DNA of 7,466 bases from Anaerolineae bacterium (GCA_016934645.1 JAFGSL010000682.1:1-7466); one strand, 5' to 3'; shown: positions 1 to 5,318, counted from the first letter of the stretch. Numbers and translations: made by a program. Notes: generated by a model from the sequence alone, not told the origin.

Positions 1-1796
1 ACGGCGATAATGACTTCGATTTCTGTGCCGATCGGCGCCGGGCCAAGTTCCTCAAGCCACCCCGATTTTTGATTTTGAATTTTGGATTTTGGATGCGCCG
101 ATTCGCTCATTCGCTCATTCGCTGATTCGCTGATTCTCCATTCCCTCGGGTCCCACGCCTGCGGGATGTTCTGCAACTGCTCCCAGCGCTCGCCTTCGAC
201 GCGGTACCCCGTGCCGGGACCGGCGTAGTCGTTGGTATCGGTAAGCGCGCTAAGGACATGAAATCCCTCGGCGAAGATACCCGCCGGCTGCAAATAGTCG
301 CCGATCACACGCTGCCGCTGCATCTCAAGCAGATTCGCCGCTGCGTCGTGATAGCCCGTCTCCGCCAGCGCCCGGATCACCTCGATCACCGTGATCGGCC
401 CGTTGAGCAGCATCTGCGCGGCCTTGATGTCCGCCACCTTATCGCGGTCGGGCATATCTTCGCTGCTGAAGGCCGTGATCGCGCTCTGCACCTCCACCTC
501 GCCGATGCTGGCGAAGTCAAAGGCATCGAAGACGGCCTGCACCGCCCGCGCCGCGCGCTCCCGCACACGCAGCACGCGCTCTTCGACCAACGGCGTGATC
601 CCGCCGTCTACCTGCATATCCCGCTGGACCACAGTCCAGTCGTCCAGCTCGGTCGTGTCGAAGTTGCCGCCGCCGAACATATTGTCGTAACGTGGGATCG
701 AGCCATAGCCTGACGTAACGAAGTCCGTGCCGGGGATGAATTGCAACATCAGCTTAGCGCTCTTGCGCATCTCCGAGTGCGACGCCAGCGCGTCGTTACC
801 CGCCGCCACTTCCAGCCCCAATAGCATCGCGATGAGGTTCTCCGCCAGCACCGCGCGGACGCCGCCCGGCAGCGATTCGGGCAGCGCGATACAACTGATC
901 GAGCCGTTCTGCGTGCCCTGGCTGCCCGCGCCGCGCGTCACCAGCAGGCAGCGCGCTTCCAGGTAGAGCATCGACTTGCCCTCCGCGTGGCCCATCAGCG
1001 CCTCGGAGCCGGTTCCCGACGTGAACCGCGTCTTGACACCCCGGCTGGCATAGGCCGCGTTGAGGAACGCTTTCGACCACGGCGTATCGTCGCCGTCCAC
1101 AAAGGCGCGCTCCGTCCCGTAGACCGACAGCGTCTCCGAGTAGGTCGTCAGGCCCCGGAAGCCCAGCCGCAGGTTCGTGGCCTCTTCGACCGAACACTGC
1201 GTAAGCACCCCACCCCGCCCGATCTGCGACCCGACGAGGATCGCCAGCGCGTTGAGCGGCGCGTAACGGCTGACGCCCACGGTCGTCTCGACTTCGGCAA
1301 AACCGCGCAGCGCGGCCTCGGCGGCGTCGGCGGCGAGAAGCGCGGGATGTTCCTTGCGGTTGGTGACGTGGGCCTGGTTCGCGGGTGTGCGCCGGGCGCG
1401 CAGTTTCGTGAGGCCCATCATCATTTCAAGCACGTTCATATGGCGGACGATGTCCACGAGCTTGGCGGCGGTGCAGCCGCGCGTGAGGCGAAGGACTTCG
1501 TCGCGGCTTACGTCGATGTCCACGATCATCCGCGCGATGTCGCGGGAGGGCGTCGCCATCGCGGCTTCGGTCACGTCGAGATCGAGGCTGTGGGCGACGA
1601 TGAAGCGGTCGAGCATGTCGAAGTTTTCGCAAGACACGCCGTCCATCTCCACCACCACACCGTCAGCAGTGACGAGGCTGGGCGCGGGATCGTAAGGACT
1701 ATCGGCGACAATCAGGCCCAGTTCGGGCCACGGGCGGATGAACGTCTCGTGGTTGATGGGGCGCTCGTTGCGCACCTGCGTGCGTTTAGTCTGCAT
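1..1796 (-). CDS. pduC: B12-dependent diol/glycerol dehydratase, large subunit fused to medium subunit (3' end cut by window edge)
   Basis: This is the catalytic alpha subunit of coenzyme-B12-dependent propanediol/glycerol dehydratase, which converts 1,2-diols or glycerol to the aldehyde plus water by a radical mechanism. The frame is open from an ATG at 1796 to the left edge, 598 complete codons. Residues 1-553 align without visible gaps to Klebsiella PddA/PduC (554 aa). The known active-site residues fall at identical numbers: Q141, H143, E170, E221, Q296, D335 and S362. Signature stretches include RRTPANQAHVTN (135-146), GDDTPWSKAF (235-244), LPGTDF-like IPGTDF (354-359) and NDYAGPGTGYR (522-532). 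After W553 the frame passes through a repeat-derived linker (about 554-578) into GWLEELGPAPIGTEIEVIIA, which matches the PduD core near [20 protein letters not shown], so the medium subunit is fused on. An AAAGGG Shine-Dalgarno sits 6 nt before the ATG, inside the end of the upstream gene. The small subunit and reactivase would be expected further left. The substrate cannot be fixed from sequence; position 336 is Ala, not the Gln of diol dehydratase. Confidence 0.95.
   Translation of the reverse strand, partial: MQTKRTQVRNERPINHETFIRPWPELGLIVADSPYDPAPSLVTADGVVVEMDGVSCENFDMLDRFIVAHSLDLDVTEAAMATPSRDIARMIVDIDVSRDEVLRLTRGCTAAKLVDIVRHMNVLEMMMGLTKLRARRTPANQAHVTNRKEHPALLAADAAEAALRGFAEVETTVGVSRYAPLNALAILVGSQIGRGGVLTQCSVEEATNLRLGFRGLTTYSETLSVYGTERAFVDGDDTPWSKAFLNAAYASRGVKTRFTSGTGSEALMGHAEGKSMLYLEARCLLVTRGAGSQGTQNGSISCIALPESLPGGVRAVLAENLIAMLLGLEVAAGNDALASHSEMRKSAKLMLQFIPGTDFVTSGYGSIPRYDNMFGGGNFDTTELDDWTVVQRDMQVDGGITPLVEERVLRVRERAARAVQAVFDAFDFASIGEVEVQSAITAFSSEDMPDRDKVADIKAAQMLLNGPITVIEVIRALAETGYHDAAANLLEMQRQRVIGDYLQPAGIFAEGFHVLSALTDTNDYAGPGTGYRVEGERWEQLQNIPQAWDPREWRISESANERMSESAHPKSKIQNQKSGWLEELGPAPIGTEIEVIIA
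64..94. repeat. 7-bp tandem repeat (GATTTTG) inside the dehydratase linker
   Basis: Four units of 7 bp run head to tail on the plus strand: GATTTTT (64-70), GATTTTG (71-77), AATTTTG (78-84), GATTTTG (85-91), then a partial GAT. Read on the minus strand these are CAAAATC heptamers, a class of short tandem repeat known from cyanobacterial and Chloroflexi intergenic DNA. Here they are translated within the dehydratase frame, giving Lys/Gln/Asn/Ser-rich residues (about 568-577). The AT-rich run contrasts sharply with the GC-rich gene on both sides. Confidence 0.85.
101..136. repeat. 8-bp tandem repeat (ATTCGCTC/G) inside the dehydratase linker
   Basis: Four consecutive octamers are visible: ATTCGCTC at 101-108 and 109-116, ATTCGCTG at 117-124 and 125-132, then a partial ATTC at 133-136. 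It lies 6 bp from the heptamer array and together they encode the junction between the large and medium dehydratase subunits. On the minus strand the array reads GCGAAT(G/C)A-type units and encodes RISESANERMSESA. Neither 8 nor 7 is a multiple of three, so any single-unit change would alter the downstream frame. Confidence 0.9.
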
Positions 1797-1799
1797 CGG

Positions 1800-2318
1800 C
1801 TACCCTTTGGAGAACCAGCGTTCGAGCATCCGCAGCATCTCCGGGTCGATCCGGTTGCCGCCGAGGGCGTGCGGAGCGAGCGCCAATCCACCGAGCGCAT
1901 AGACCAACGAGAACGCTGCGCCGCCAATCGCCAGATAACCGCCAACCGCCAGGCCACCGAACGCTGCCGCCAGGCCCAGCGCGACGCCGCCGAAAACGGC
2001 CACACCCAAGGCCAGCCCGCCGAGCGCAAACACACCCAACGCCACACCGCCGAGCGCCAACACGCCGATGGCTAAGGAGCCGATAGCGATGATCCCTTTC
2101 GCCACGCGTGGCATGCCGGTTTCCGGGTTAATCCCCTGGGCGATGTGGATGAGCGGTAACCCGAAGATCTCGACGGGCGAGCGGTATTCATAACTCGGAT
2201 AGCCGAAGTAGAAGGCCGGAGCGACGTTCCGCGCGCGGCCATCCACAAACTCGCCGCAATAGCGGCACTTGATCGCATCGTCTTGAATTTCCTCGGCACA
2301 AAACGGACAACGCTTCAT
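1800..2318 (-). CDS. Zinc-ribbon protein with a glycine/alanine pentad-repeat hydrophobic domain, function unknown
   Basis: A 172-residue protein of unknown function. The N-terminus is a zinc ribbon of the CPFC...CRYC type (C4, C7, C18, C21), which probably binds one zinc. Residues 30-72 form a polar/aromatic linker containing the segment VEIFGLPLIHIAQG. From about 78 to 118 there is a strict five-residue period, A-[IL]-G-x-[LVF], with Ala (once Val) at 78, 83, 88, 93, 98, 103, 108, 113 and 118. It then continues with one-residue slips to about 154. The tail (156-172) is charged and probably helical. The repeat has no charged residue and could be a membrane-embedded Gly-zipper array or a solenoid; I cannot decide from sequence. 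I recall similar ribbon-plus-repeat proteins as uncharacterised hypotheticals. The start is backed by GGAAGGA ending 6 nt before the ATG. The stop lies 3 nt from the dehydratase start, which suggests co-transcription and perhaps translational coupling. Confidence 0.85.
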   Translation of the reverse strand: MKRCPFCAEEIQDDAIKCRYCGEFVDGRARNVAPAFYFGYPSYEYRSPVEIFGLPLIHIAQGINPETGMPRVAKGIIAIGSLAIGVLALGGVALGVFALGGLALGVAVFGGVALGLAAAFGGLAVGGYLAIGGAAFSLVYALGGLALAPHALGGNRIDPEMLRMLERWFSKG

Positions 2319-2324
2319 AGTTAA

Positions 2325-2331
2325 TCCTTCC
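2325..2331 (-). promoter_or_regulatory. Shine-Dalgarno of the zinc-ribbon gene
   Basis: On the minus strand this reads GGAAGGA, followed by 6 nt (TTAACT) and the ATG at 2318. The good match and spacing fix the start of the 172-codon gene and support that this strand, not the long antisense frame at 987-2075, is the coding one. No convincing minus-strand -35/-10 pair was found between here and 2394. Confidence 0.75.
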
Positions 2332-2339
2332 GTTGCAAC

Positions 2340-2369
2340 TTGACGTTTACCATACTATGCTGTTATAAT
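2340..2369 (+). promoter_or_regulatory. Extended -10 sigma70-type promoter of the small gene pair
   Basis: TTGACG (2340-2345, five of six to consensus) is separated by 18 nt from a perfect TATAAT (2364-2369). TG lies at 2361-2362, making an extended -10 (TGTTATAAT). The predicted start is near 2376, giving a leader of about 19 nt before the ATG at 2395, with AAAGGG (2381-2386) as Shine-Dalgarno. It is one of the strongest-looking promoters in the window. Confidence 0.85.
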
Positions 2370-2378
2370 GCGAGTATG
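2351..2378. promoter_or_regulatory. Inverted repeat around the -10 box, candidate operator
   Basis: CATACT (2351-2356) and AGTATG (2373-2378) are perfect inverted arms 16 bp apart, centred within the -10 box at 2364-2369. A dimeric repressor bound here would block the promoter. Autoregulation by the first gene product is typical of toxin-antitoxin operons, but no DNA-binding domain is obvious in that protein, so the role is inferred from position only. Confidence 0.4.
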
Positions 2379-2394
2379 AGAAAGGGCAAGTCAG

Positions 2395-2703
2395 ATGGAT
2401 ACTCAAGGTATTTCTAAACCGATTTATCAAATTCTGAGCGATTTAACCCAGGAGCCACGGCTCGAAGTCGCGTTGCCGCTGGCTATCAAAGACTGGCTGC
2501 GTCTCAAATTGAAAGAAGCCCGTGACATACAAGTAGATTTCGAGGCACGTTACGGTAAAGACTTCCAAGCATTTCAACGTGCCTGGGAATCCAATGAAAT
2601 TCCCAAGCGACACTCCTATGAAGTCGAACGCGATTACTGGGAATGGGAAGCTGCTTTTGCCGATGAGATACAAATCGCTCAGATGCTCGAAAGTCTACCA
2701 TGA
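2395..2703 (+). CDS. Small acidic protein, putative antitoxin
   Basis: A 102-residue protein without a motif I can assign firmly. Its middle, from about 38 to 86, is predicted helical and charged, with a pattern K-E-x2-x-I-x2-D-F-E-x-R-Y-G-K-D-F (about 40-57), then W-E-S-x-E-I-P (64-70) and Y-E-V-E-x-D-Y-W-E-W-E (75-85). This resembles short proteins (F-E-x-K-Y-G ... F-E-x-G-E ... D-x-x-E-W) that I recall encoded next to DUF6516-type toxins. No signal peptide, membrane segment or clear helix-turn-helix is visible. AAAGGG lies 8 nt before the ATG. The stop overlaps the next gene by ATGA. GC is low (42% over 2401-2460) against 72% in the dehydratase region, which suggests acquisition. The antitoxin role rests mainly on gene order, size, overlap and promoter layout. 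Confidence 0.6.
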   Translation: MDTQGISKPIYQILSDLTQEPRLEVALPLAIKDWLRLKLKEARDIQVDFEARYGKDFQAFQRAWESNEIPKRHSYEVERDYWEWEAAFADEIQIAQMLESLP

Positions 2704-3032
2704 CGTTGATCGAGTTTGAACACGAGATCTATGCTGTGGCGATGGTCTCTCCGATTTGCGATATCCCCACCATCCGTCGTTTGACCTCGACCTCTATCAA
2801 CCTCTGTATCAATGTGACAATGGGTGGCTTCATCGATGCATTCTATAACGCCTATACGGGAACCGTCGCCTTTGCATGGATTTACCGTGGGCAGCGCGCA
2901 TTTGGAACGGATAACACCGGCGGATGGCATATTCACCCATTTGAAGACCCTGAATATCACAATGCGCTATCGGAGCCAATGGCTTTCGCGGGCTTTGTAG
3001 CAGAGCTTGAGAGACACGCAACCAACAAGTGA
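2700..3032 (+). CDS. Small protein, putative DUF6516/TumE-like toxin
   Basis: A 110-residue protein whose ATG overlaps the stop of the previous gene (ATGA, 2700-2703), indicating coupled translation. The core looks like alternating beta strands: LCINVTMGGFIDAFYNAYTG (35-54), TVAFAWIYRGQRAFG (55-69), then DNTGGWHIHPF (71-81) with H77, H79 and H87. The order of a strand with D-A-F-Y-N, a Y/W-rich strand and a final D-N ... W-H-x-H-P block is reminiscent of DUF6516 (TumE-type) toxins. I judge this by eye and cannot confirm it. The histidine cluster could be catalytic or metal-binding. GC is 47% over 2761-2820. No membrane segment or signal peptide is seen. An alternative reading is an uncharacterised conserved pair unrelated to toxins. 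Confidence 0.55.
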   Translation: MTLIEFEHEIYAVAMVSPICDIPTIRRLTSTSINLCINVTMGGFIDAFYNAYTGTVAFAWIYRGQRAFGTDNTGGWHIHPFEDPEYHNALSEPMAFAGFVAELERHATNK

Positions 3033-3036
3033 AAAT
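3007..3036 (+). promoter_or_regulatory. Weak candidate promoter of the kinase gene
   Basis: TTGAGA (3007-3012, five of six to TTGACA) lies 18 nt before GAAAAT (3031-3036, four of six to TATAAT, keeping the important A2 and T6). It overlaps the end of the toxin-like gene and would start transcription near 3043, about 23 nt before the kinase ATG. Without it the kinase would depend on the promoter at 2340-2369. Confidence 0.3.
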
Positions 3037-3065
3037 ACCCGCAAGATTCGAGGAGACCACAAGGT

Positions 3066-5021
3066 ATGAAACCTACCATTCTTAATCAGCGGTATCGCCT
3101 GGTGGAACTGGTCGGCGCGGGGGGGATGGCAACCGTCTACCGGGGCGAAGACCTGTTGCTGGAACGTACTGTCGCAGTGAAGTTCCTGCGCGAACCTTTC
3201 GCCAGCGATCCCGCCTTCCGCGAGCGCTTTCTGGGCGAGGCACGAGCGGCGGCTCGGCTGGATCATCCCAACATTGTGCGCATTTACGACGTCGGCGAGG
3301 ACGAGGGCAACCACCCGTACATTGTTATGGAAATCGTCGAAGGGGAGGACCTCAAAACACTCATCCGCCGCGATGCTCCTCTTCCAGTGAGCCAGGCTCT
3401 CAACCTGACACGCCAGATATGCGCGGGGGTTGGGCTGGCGCATCGCGTCGGGATCGTCCATTGTGATTTAAAGCCGCAGAATATCCTGGTGACCTACGAA
3501 GGTCAGGCCAAAGTCGCTGACTTCGGCATCGCGCGGGCATTCCAGGGTGAAGAACTCCCATCTCAAGAGGAACCGGAGGAGGACGTCGTGTGGGGCAGCC
3601 CACATTACATCGCGCCGGAACAGGCGATGGGCAAGCAGCCCACGCCAGCCACCGATGTCTACAGCATCGGCGTGATGCTATACGAGATGCTCACCGGCGT
3701 GCCGCCCTTCCACGACCCCGATCCCGCCGCGCTGGCACTCAAACATGTGCAGGAAGAACCTGCTTCGCTGCGATCGCTGAATCCGCGTGTGCCGCCCGGA
3801 CTGGAACTCCTGGTCCGCAGGGCGCTCTCCAAAGACCCATCTGCCCGCTATCGCGATGCAGATCAACTCGGCATGGCCGTCAGTGCGTACATCCAGCAGG
3901 GCACGGAGCACACCCAGACACAAGCCGCCGTCAGTTTAGCCCGCACCGATCCACTTCTCACACCACCGCCCGCCACCAATGCGCATGGCGTGGAAAAAGA
4001 AGGCACCCAGCCCGTCGCCGTACAAAACGGGCTGGATTTCACGCTATGGGCCCTCATCGGCGTGGCTACCATCGCCGTGATTGGGCTGATCCCCCTGTGG
4101 ATTTTCGTCTACCAGAGTTACACAAAGCCGGCTGCCGTGCCGACGGTGAGTATCACTTCGCCAACAGCGACTGTCGCTCCCGACGTAGAGATCGTCAGCG
4201 TGCCCAATCTCACCGGGCTGAGCGCACCAGATGCGCAACGACTGGTCGAGAGCCTGGGATTGCGTCTGGAAATCCTCGGTGAGCAGGAAAGCACCGATGC
4301 GCGACCCGGCGCAGTCGTGGAGCAGACACCCACTTCCGGCAACCGCGTCGCGGCGGATACGACCGTGGGTGTTGTGCTGGCGGCCGGGCGTGCTCTCATC
4401 CTGCCAAACGTCGTCGGCCTCGACCTCAACGATGAGAATGTCCAGGTACAGGATGGGCTGGAAGCGGATGGCTTGATCGTCTCTGTCGAGCAGATATGGA
4501 GCACCGAACCTGACGGCATGATCCTCGAACAAATGCCGGACCCGGGGACCGAAGTGCGTGCGGGCAATACGATCACCCTCACGGTCAGCGGTGGGACCAG
4601 TCTGCCGATCCCTATGCAGGTGAATCTAAACAACCAGGTAATGTTGGAGGATGCACGTATCTCCCAACTGGTCTACCGACCCGGCGATACGGTGGGACTC
4701 ACGTTCCGTTGGCAAGCGTTGCAAGCCATCCCGTCATCCTACAAGGTTTTCATCCACGTACTGACGCTCGATTACGGGACGTTGATCGCGCAGCGAGACA
4801 TCGAACCGATGAACGGACTGCGTCCCACCAACAGTTGGACTCCAGGCGAGATCATCAATGATCCTCACCAGATTCAGATTCCCCAAAACACCCTGGCAGG
4901 CACATACCAGATCCGTGCGGGTCTCTACATGCCGGAGGGACGGATGGTGGTGGTCGACCCCGGGCAGACGCAAGTCACGGATAACACCATCTTTATCGTC
5001 ACGATCGAAGTGCAACCATAA
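3066..5021 (+). CDS. pknB: Transmembrane PASTA Ser/Thr protein kinase with extra extracellular C-terminal domain
   Basis: A PknB/StkP-family membrane kinase of 651 residues. The cytoplasmic kinase domain (about 10-277) has the Gly loop GAGGMATVY (17-25), VAVK with K39, alpha-C E58, the catalytic loop HCDLKPQN (132-139, base D134), DFG (152-154) and APE (183-185). The usual HRD arginine is C133 (codon TGT), making it a non-RD kinase. The activation loop has no Thr and is acidic (E162, E163, E168, E169, E171, E172, D173). A linker (about 278-322) leads to one membrane helix (about 324-350). Outside are two PASTA domains (about 375-440 and 443-509) and a C-terminal beta-sandwich-like domain (about 515-651) with RPGDTVGLTFRWQAL, VFIHVL, PTNSWTPGEII and GTYQIRAGLY. 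I know that pattern from C-terminal domains of Anaerolineae glycosyltransferase-type membrane proteins. PASTA domains normally sense muropeptides or lipid II, so a role in wall or envelope control is expected. GAGGAG (3050-3055) precedes the ATG by 10 nt. Confidence 0.95.
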   Translation: MKPTILNQRYRLVELVGAGGMATVYRGEDLLLERTVAVKFLREPFASDPAFRERFLGEARAAARLDHPNIVRIYDVGEDEGNHPYIVMEIVEGEDLKTLIRRDAPLPVSQALNLTRQICAGVGLAHRVGIVHCDLKPQNILVTYEGQAKVADFGIARAFQGEELPSQEEPEEDVVWGSPHYIAPEQAMGKQPTPATDVYSIGVMLYEMLTGVPPFHDPDPAALALKHVQEEPASLRSLNPRVPPGLELLVRRALSKDPSARYRDADQLGMAVSAYIQQGTEHTQTQAAVSLARTDPLLTPPPATNAHGVEKEGTQPVAVQNGLDFTLWALIGVATIAVIGLIPLWIFVYQSYTKPAAVPTVSITSPTATVAPDVEIVSVPNLTGLSAPDAQRLVESLGLRLEILGEQESTDARPGAVVEQTPTSGNRVAADTTVGVVLAAGRALILPNVVGLDLNDENVQVQDGLEADGLIVSVEQIWSTEPDGMILEQMPDPGTEVRAGNTITLTVSGGTSLPIPMQVNLNNQVMLEDARISQLVYRPGDTVGLTFRWQALQAIPSSYKVFIHVLTLDYGTLIAQRDIEPMNGLRPTNSWTPGEIINDPHQIQIPQNTLAGTYQIRAGLYMPEGRMVVVDPGQTQVTDNTIFIVTIEVQP

Positions 5022-5060
5022 CCAAGGGGCAGGCTCAAGGCTATCGATTTAACGCTCGAA

Positions 5061-5142
5061 GCCCCGTCCCCGGGGCGATTCTGGCAAAATCAGGCTGCAA
5101 AACCGGTATTCTCGTTGCAAAGCCGCCCCCGAGGACGGGCGC
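5061..5142 (+). repeat. Long GC-rich imperfect inverted repeat, possible structured RNA element
   Basis: The arm at 5061-5077 can pair with 5124-5142 over 16 base pairs, with one C/A mismatch (5070/5132) and single-base bulges at 5140 and 5126. The 46-nt loop contains a second inverted pair, TGCAA (5096-5100) and TTGCA (5115-5119). The left arm can also fold on itself (GCCCC 5061-5065 with GGGGC 5072-5076). It lies 40 nt after the kinase stop. No T-tract directly follows either arm, so it is not a canonical terminator; it may protect the 3' end of the kinase mRNA or be a small palindromic repeat element. Confidence 0.55.
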
Positions 5143-5167
5143 TAGAGTATTCTTTTAGCTAAATGCG

Positions 5168-5205
5168 ATAGCCCTAGGGGTAGGCTATAGTAGCCTCAGT
5201 TTTTT
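5168..5205 (+). terminator. Terminator-like hairpin with a competing alternative stem
   Basis: AGGCTA (5182-5187), loop TAG, TAGCCT (5191-5196), then CAG and six T (5200-5205) form a short intrinsic-terminator shape suited to end kinase transcripts. The same GGCTAT bases can instead pair with ATAGCC (5168-5173) around a CCCTAGGGG-containing loop. The two stems exclude each other. The six-base-pair stem is short, so its efficiency is uncertain. Confidence 0.5.
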
Positions 5206-5215
5206 CGTGGTTTTC

Positions 5216-5224
5216 TGGTATAAT
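5216..5224 (+). promoter_or_regulatory. Extended -10 promoter of ftsH
   Basis: TGGTATAAT has a perfect TATAAT (5219-5224) with the TG extension at 5216-5217. No good -35 is present at 16-18 nt upstream (the region is CAGTTTTTT), as is allowed for extended -10 promoters. The predicted start is near 5231, leaving a leader of about 97 nt before ftsH. Confidence 0.7.
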
Positions 5225-5246
5225 ATTGGCAAAGGTTTGAGACAGC

Positions 5247-5318
5247 GCGGTGGAAATCCACACCGCAGGATAACGTGGGGTATGGTGAGGTACAAAGGCC
5301 CGTAAAGGGCTGAGGAGG
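5247..5318 (+). promoter_or_regulatory. ftsH leader with two hairpins and Shine-Dalgarno
   Basis: Hairpin one pairs GCGGTG (5247-5252) with CACCGC (5261-5266); an alternative inner stem TGG/CCA gives a longer fold with a CA bulge. Hairpin two pairs GCCC (5298-5301) with GGGC (5307-5310) around GTAAA. It ends just before GAGGAGG (5312-5318), the Shine-Dalgarno 9 nt from the ATG. Hairpin two is close enough to the ribosome site to influence initiation. I do not recognise it as a known riboswitch or thermosensor. Confidence 0.45.

Noticed and set aside
64..136. CRISPR-like array
   Set aside because: Units are only 7 and 8 bp, directly adjacent with no spacers, and lie inside an open coding frame.
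258..713. Plus-strand open frame of 151 codons
   Set aside because: Antisense shadow of the dehydratase large subunit; no family motif.
1..1796. Frameshifted or broken dehydratase gene
   Set aside because: Codon count from the ATG matches the known active-site numbering exactly and the frame is open to the window edge, so no disruption is visible.
987..2075. Plus-strand open frame of 362 codons
   Set aside because: It is antisense to both the dehydratase and the ribbon-repeat gene, whose minus-strand frames show clear family motifs. Long antisense frames are common in GC-rich genes, and its composition (Arg/His/Ala-rich) is not protein-like.
1797..2394. Cobalamin riboswitch for the B12-dependent enzyme
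   Set aside because: I found no B12-box-like sequence in the 76-bp intergenic region, which is too short for that riboswitch, and a coding gene fills the rest.
2443..3060. Minus-strand frames opposite the small gene pair
   Set aside because: The plus-strand pair has the strong promoter, Shine-Dalgarno and ATGA overlap; the minus frames have none of these.
3590..4282. Plus-strand open frame of 230 codons
   Set aside because: Out-of-frame within the kinase gene, Arg/His-rich, with no motif.
5061..5142. Rho-independent terminator of the kinase
   Set aside because: The stem is long and GC-rich but no T-tract follows it directly; the hairpin at 5182-5205 is the better candidate.
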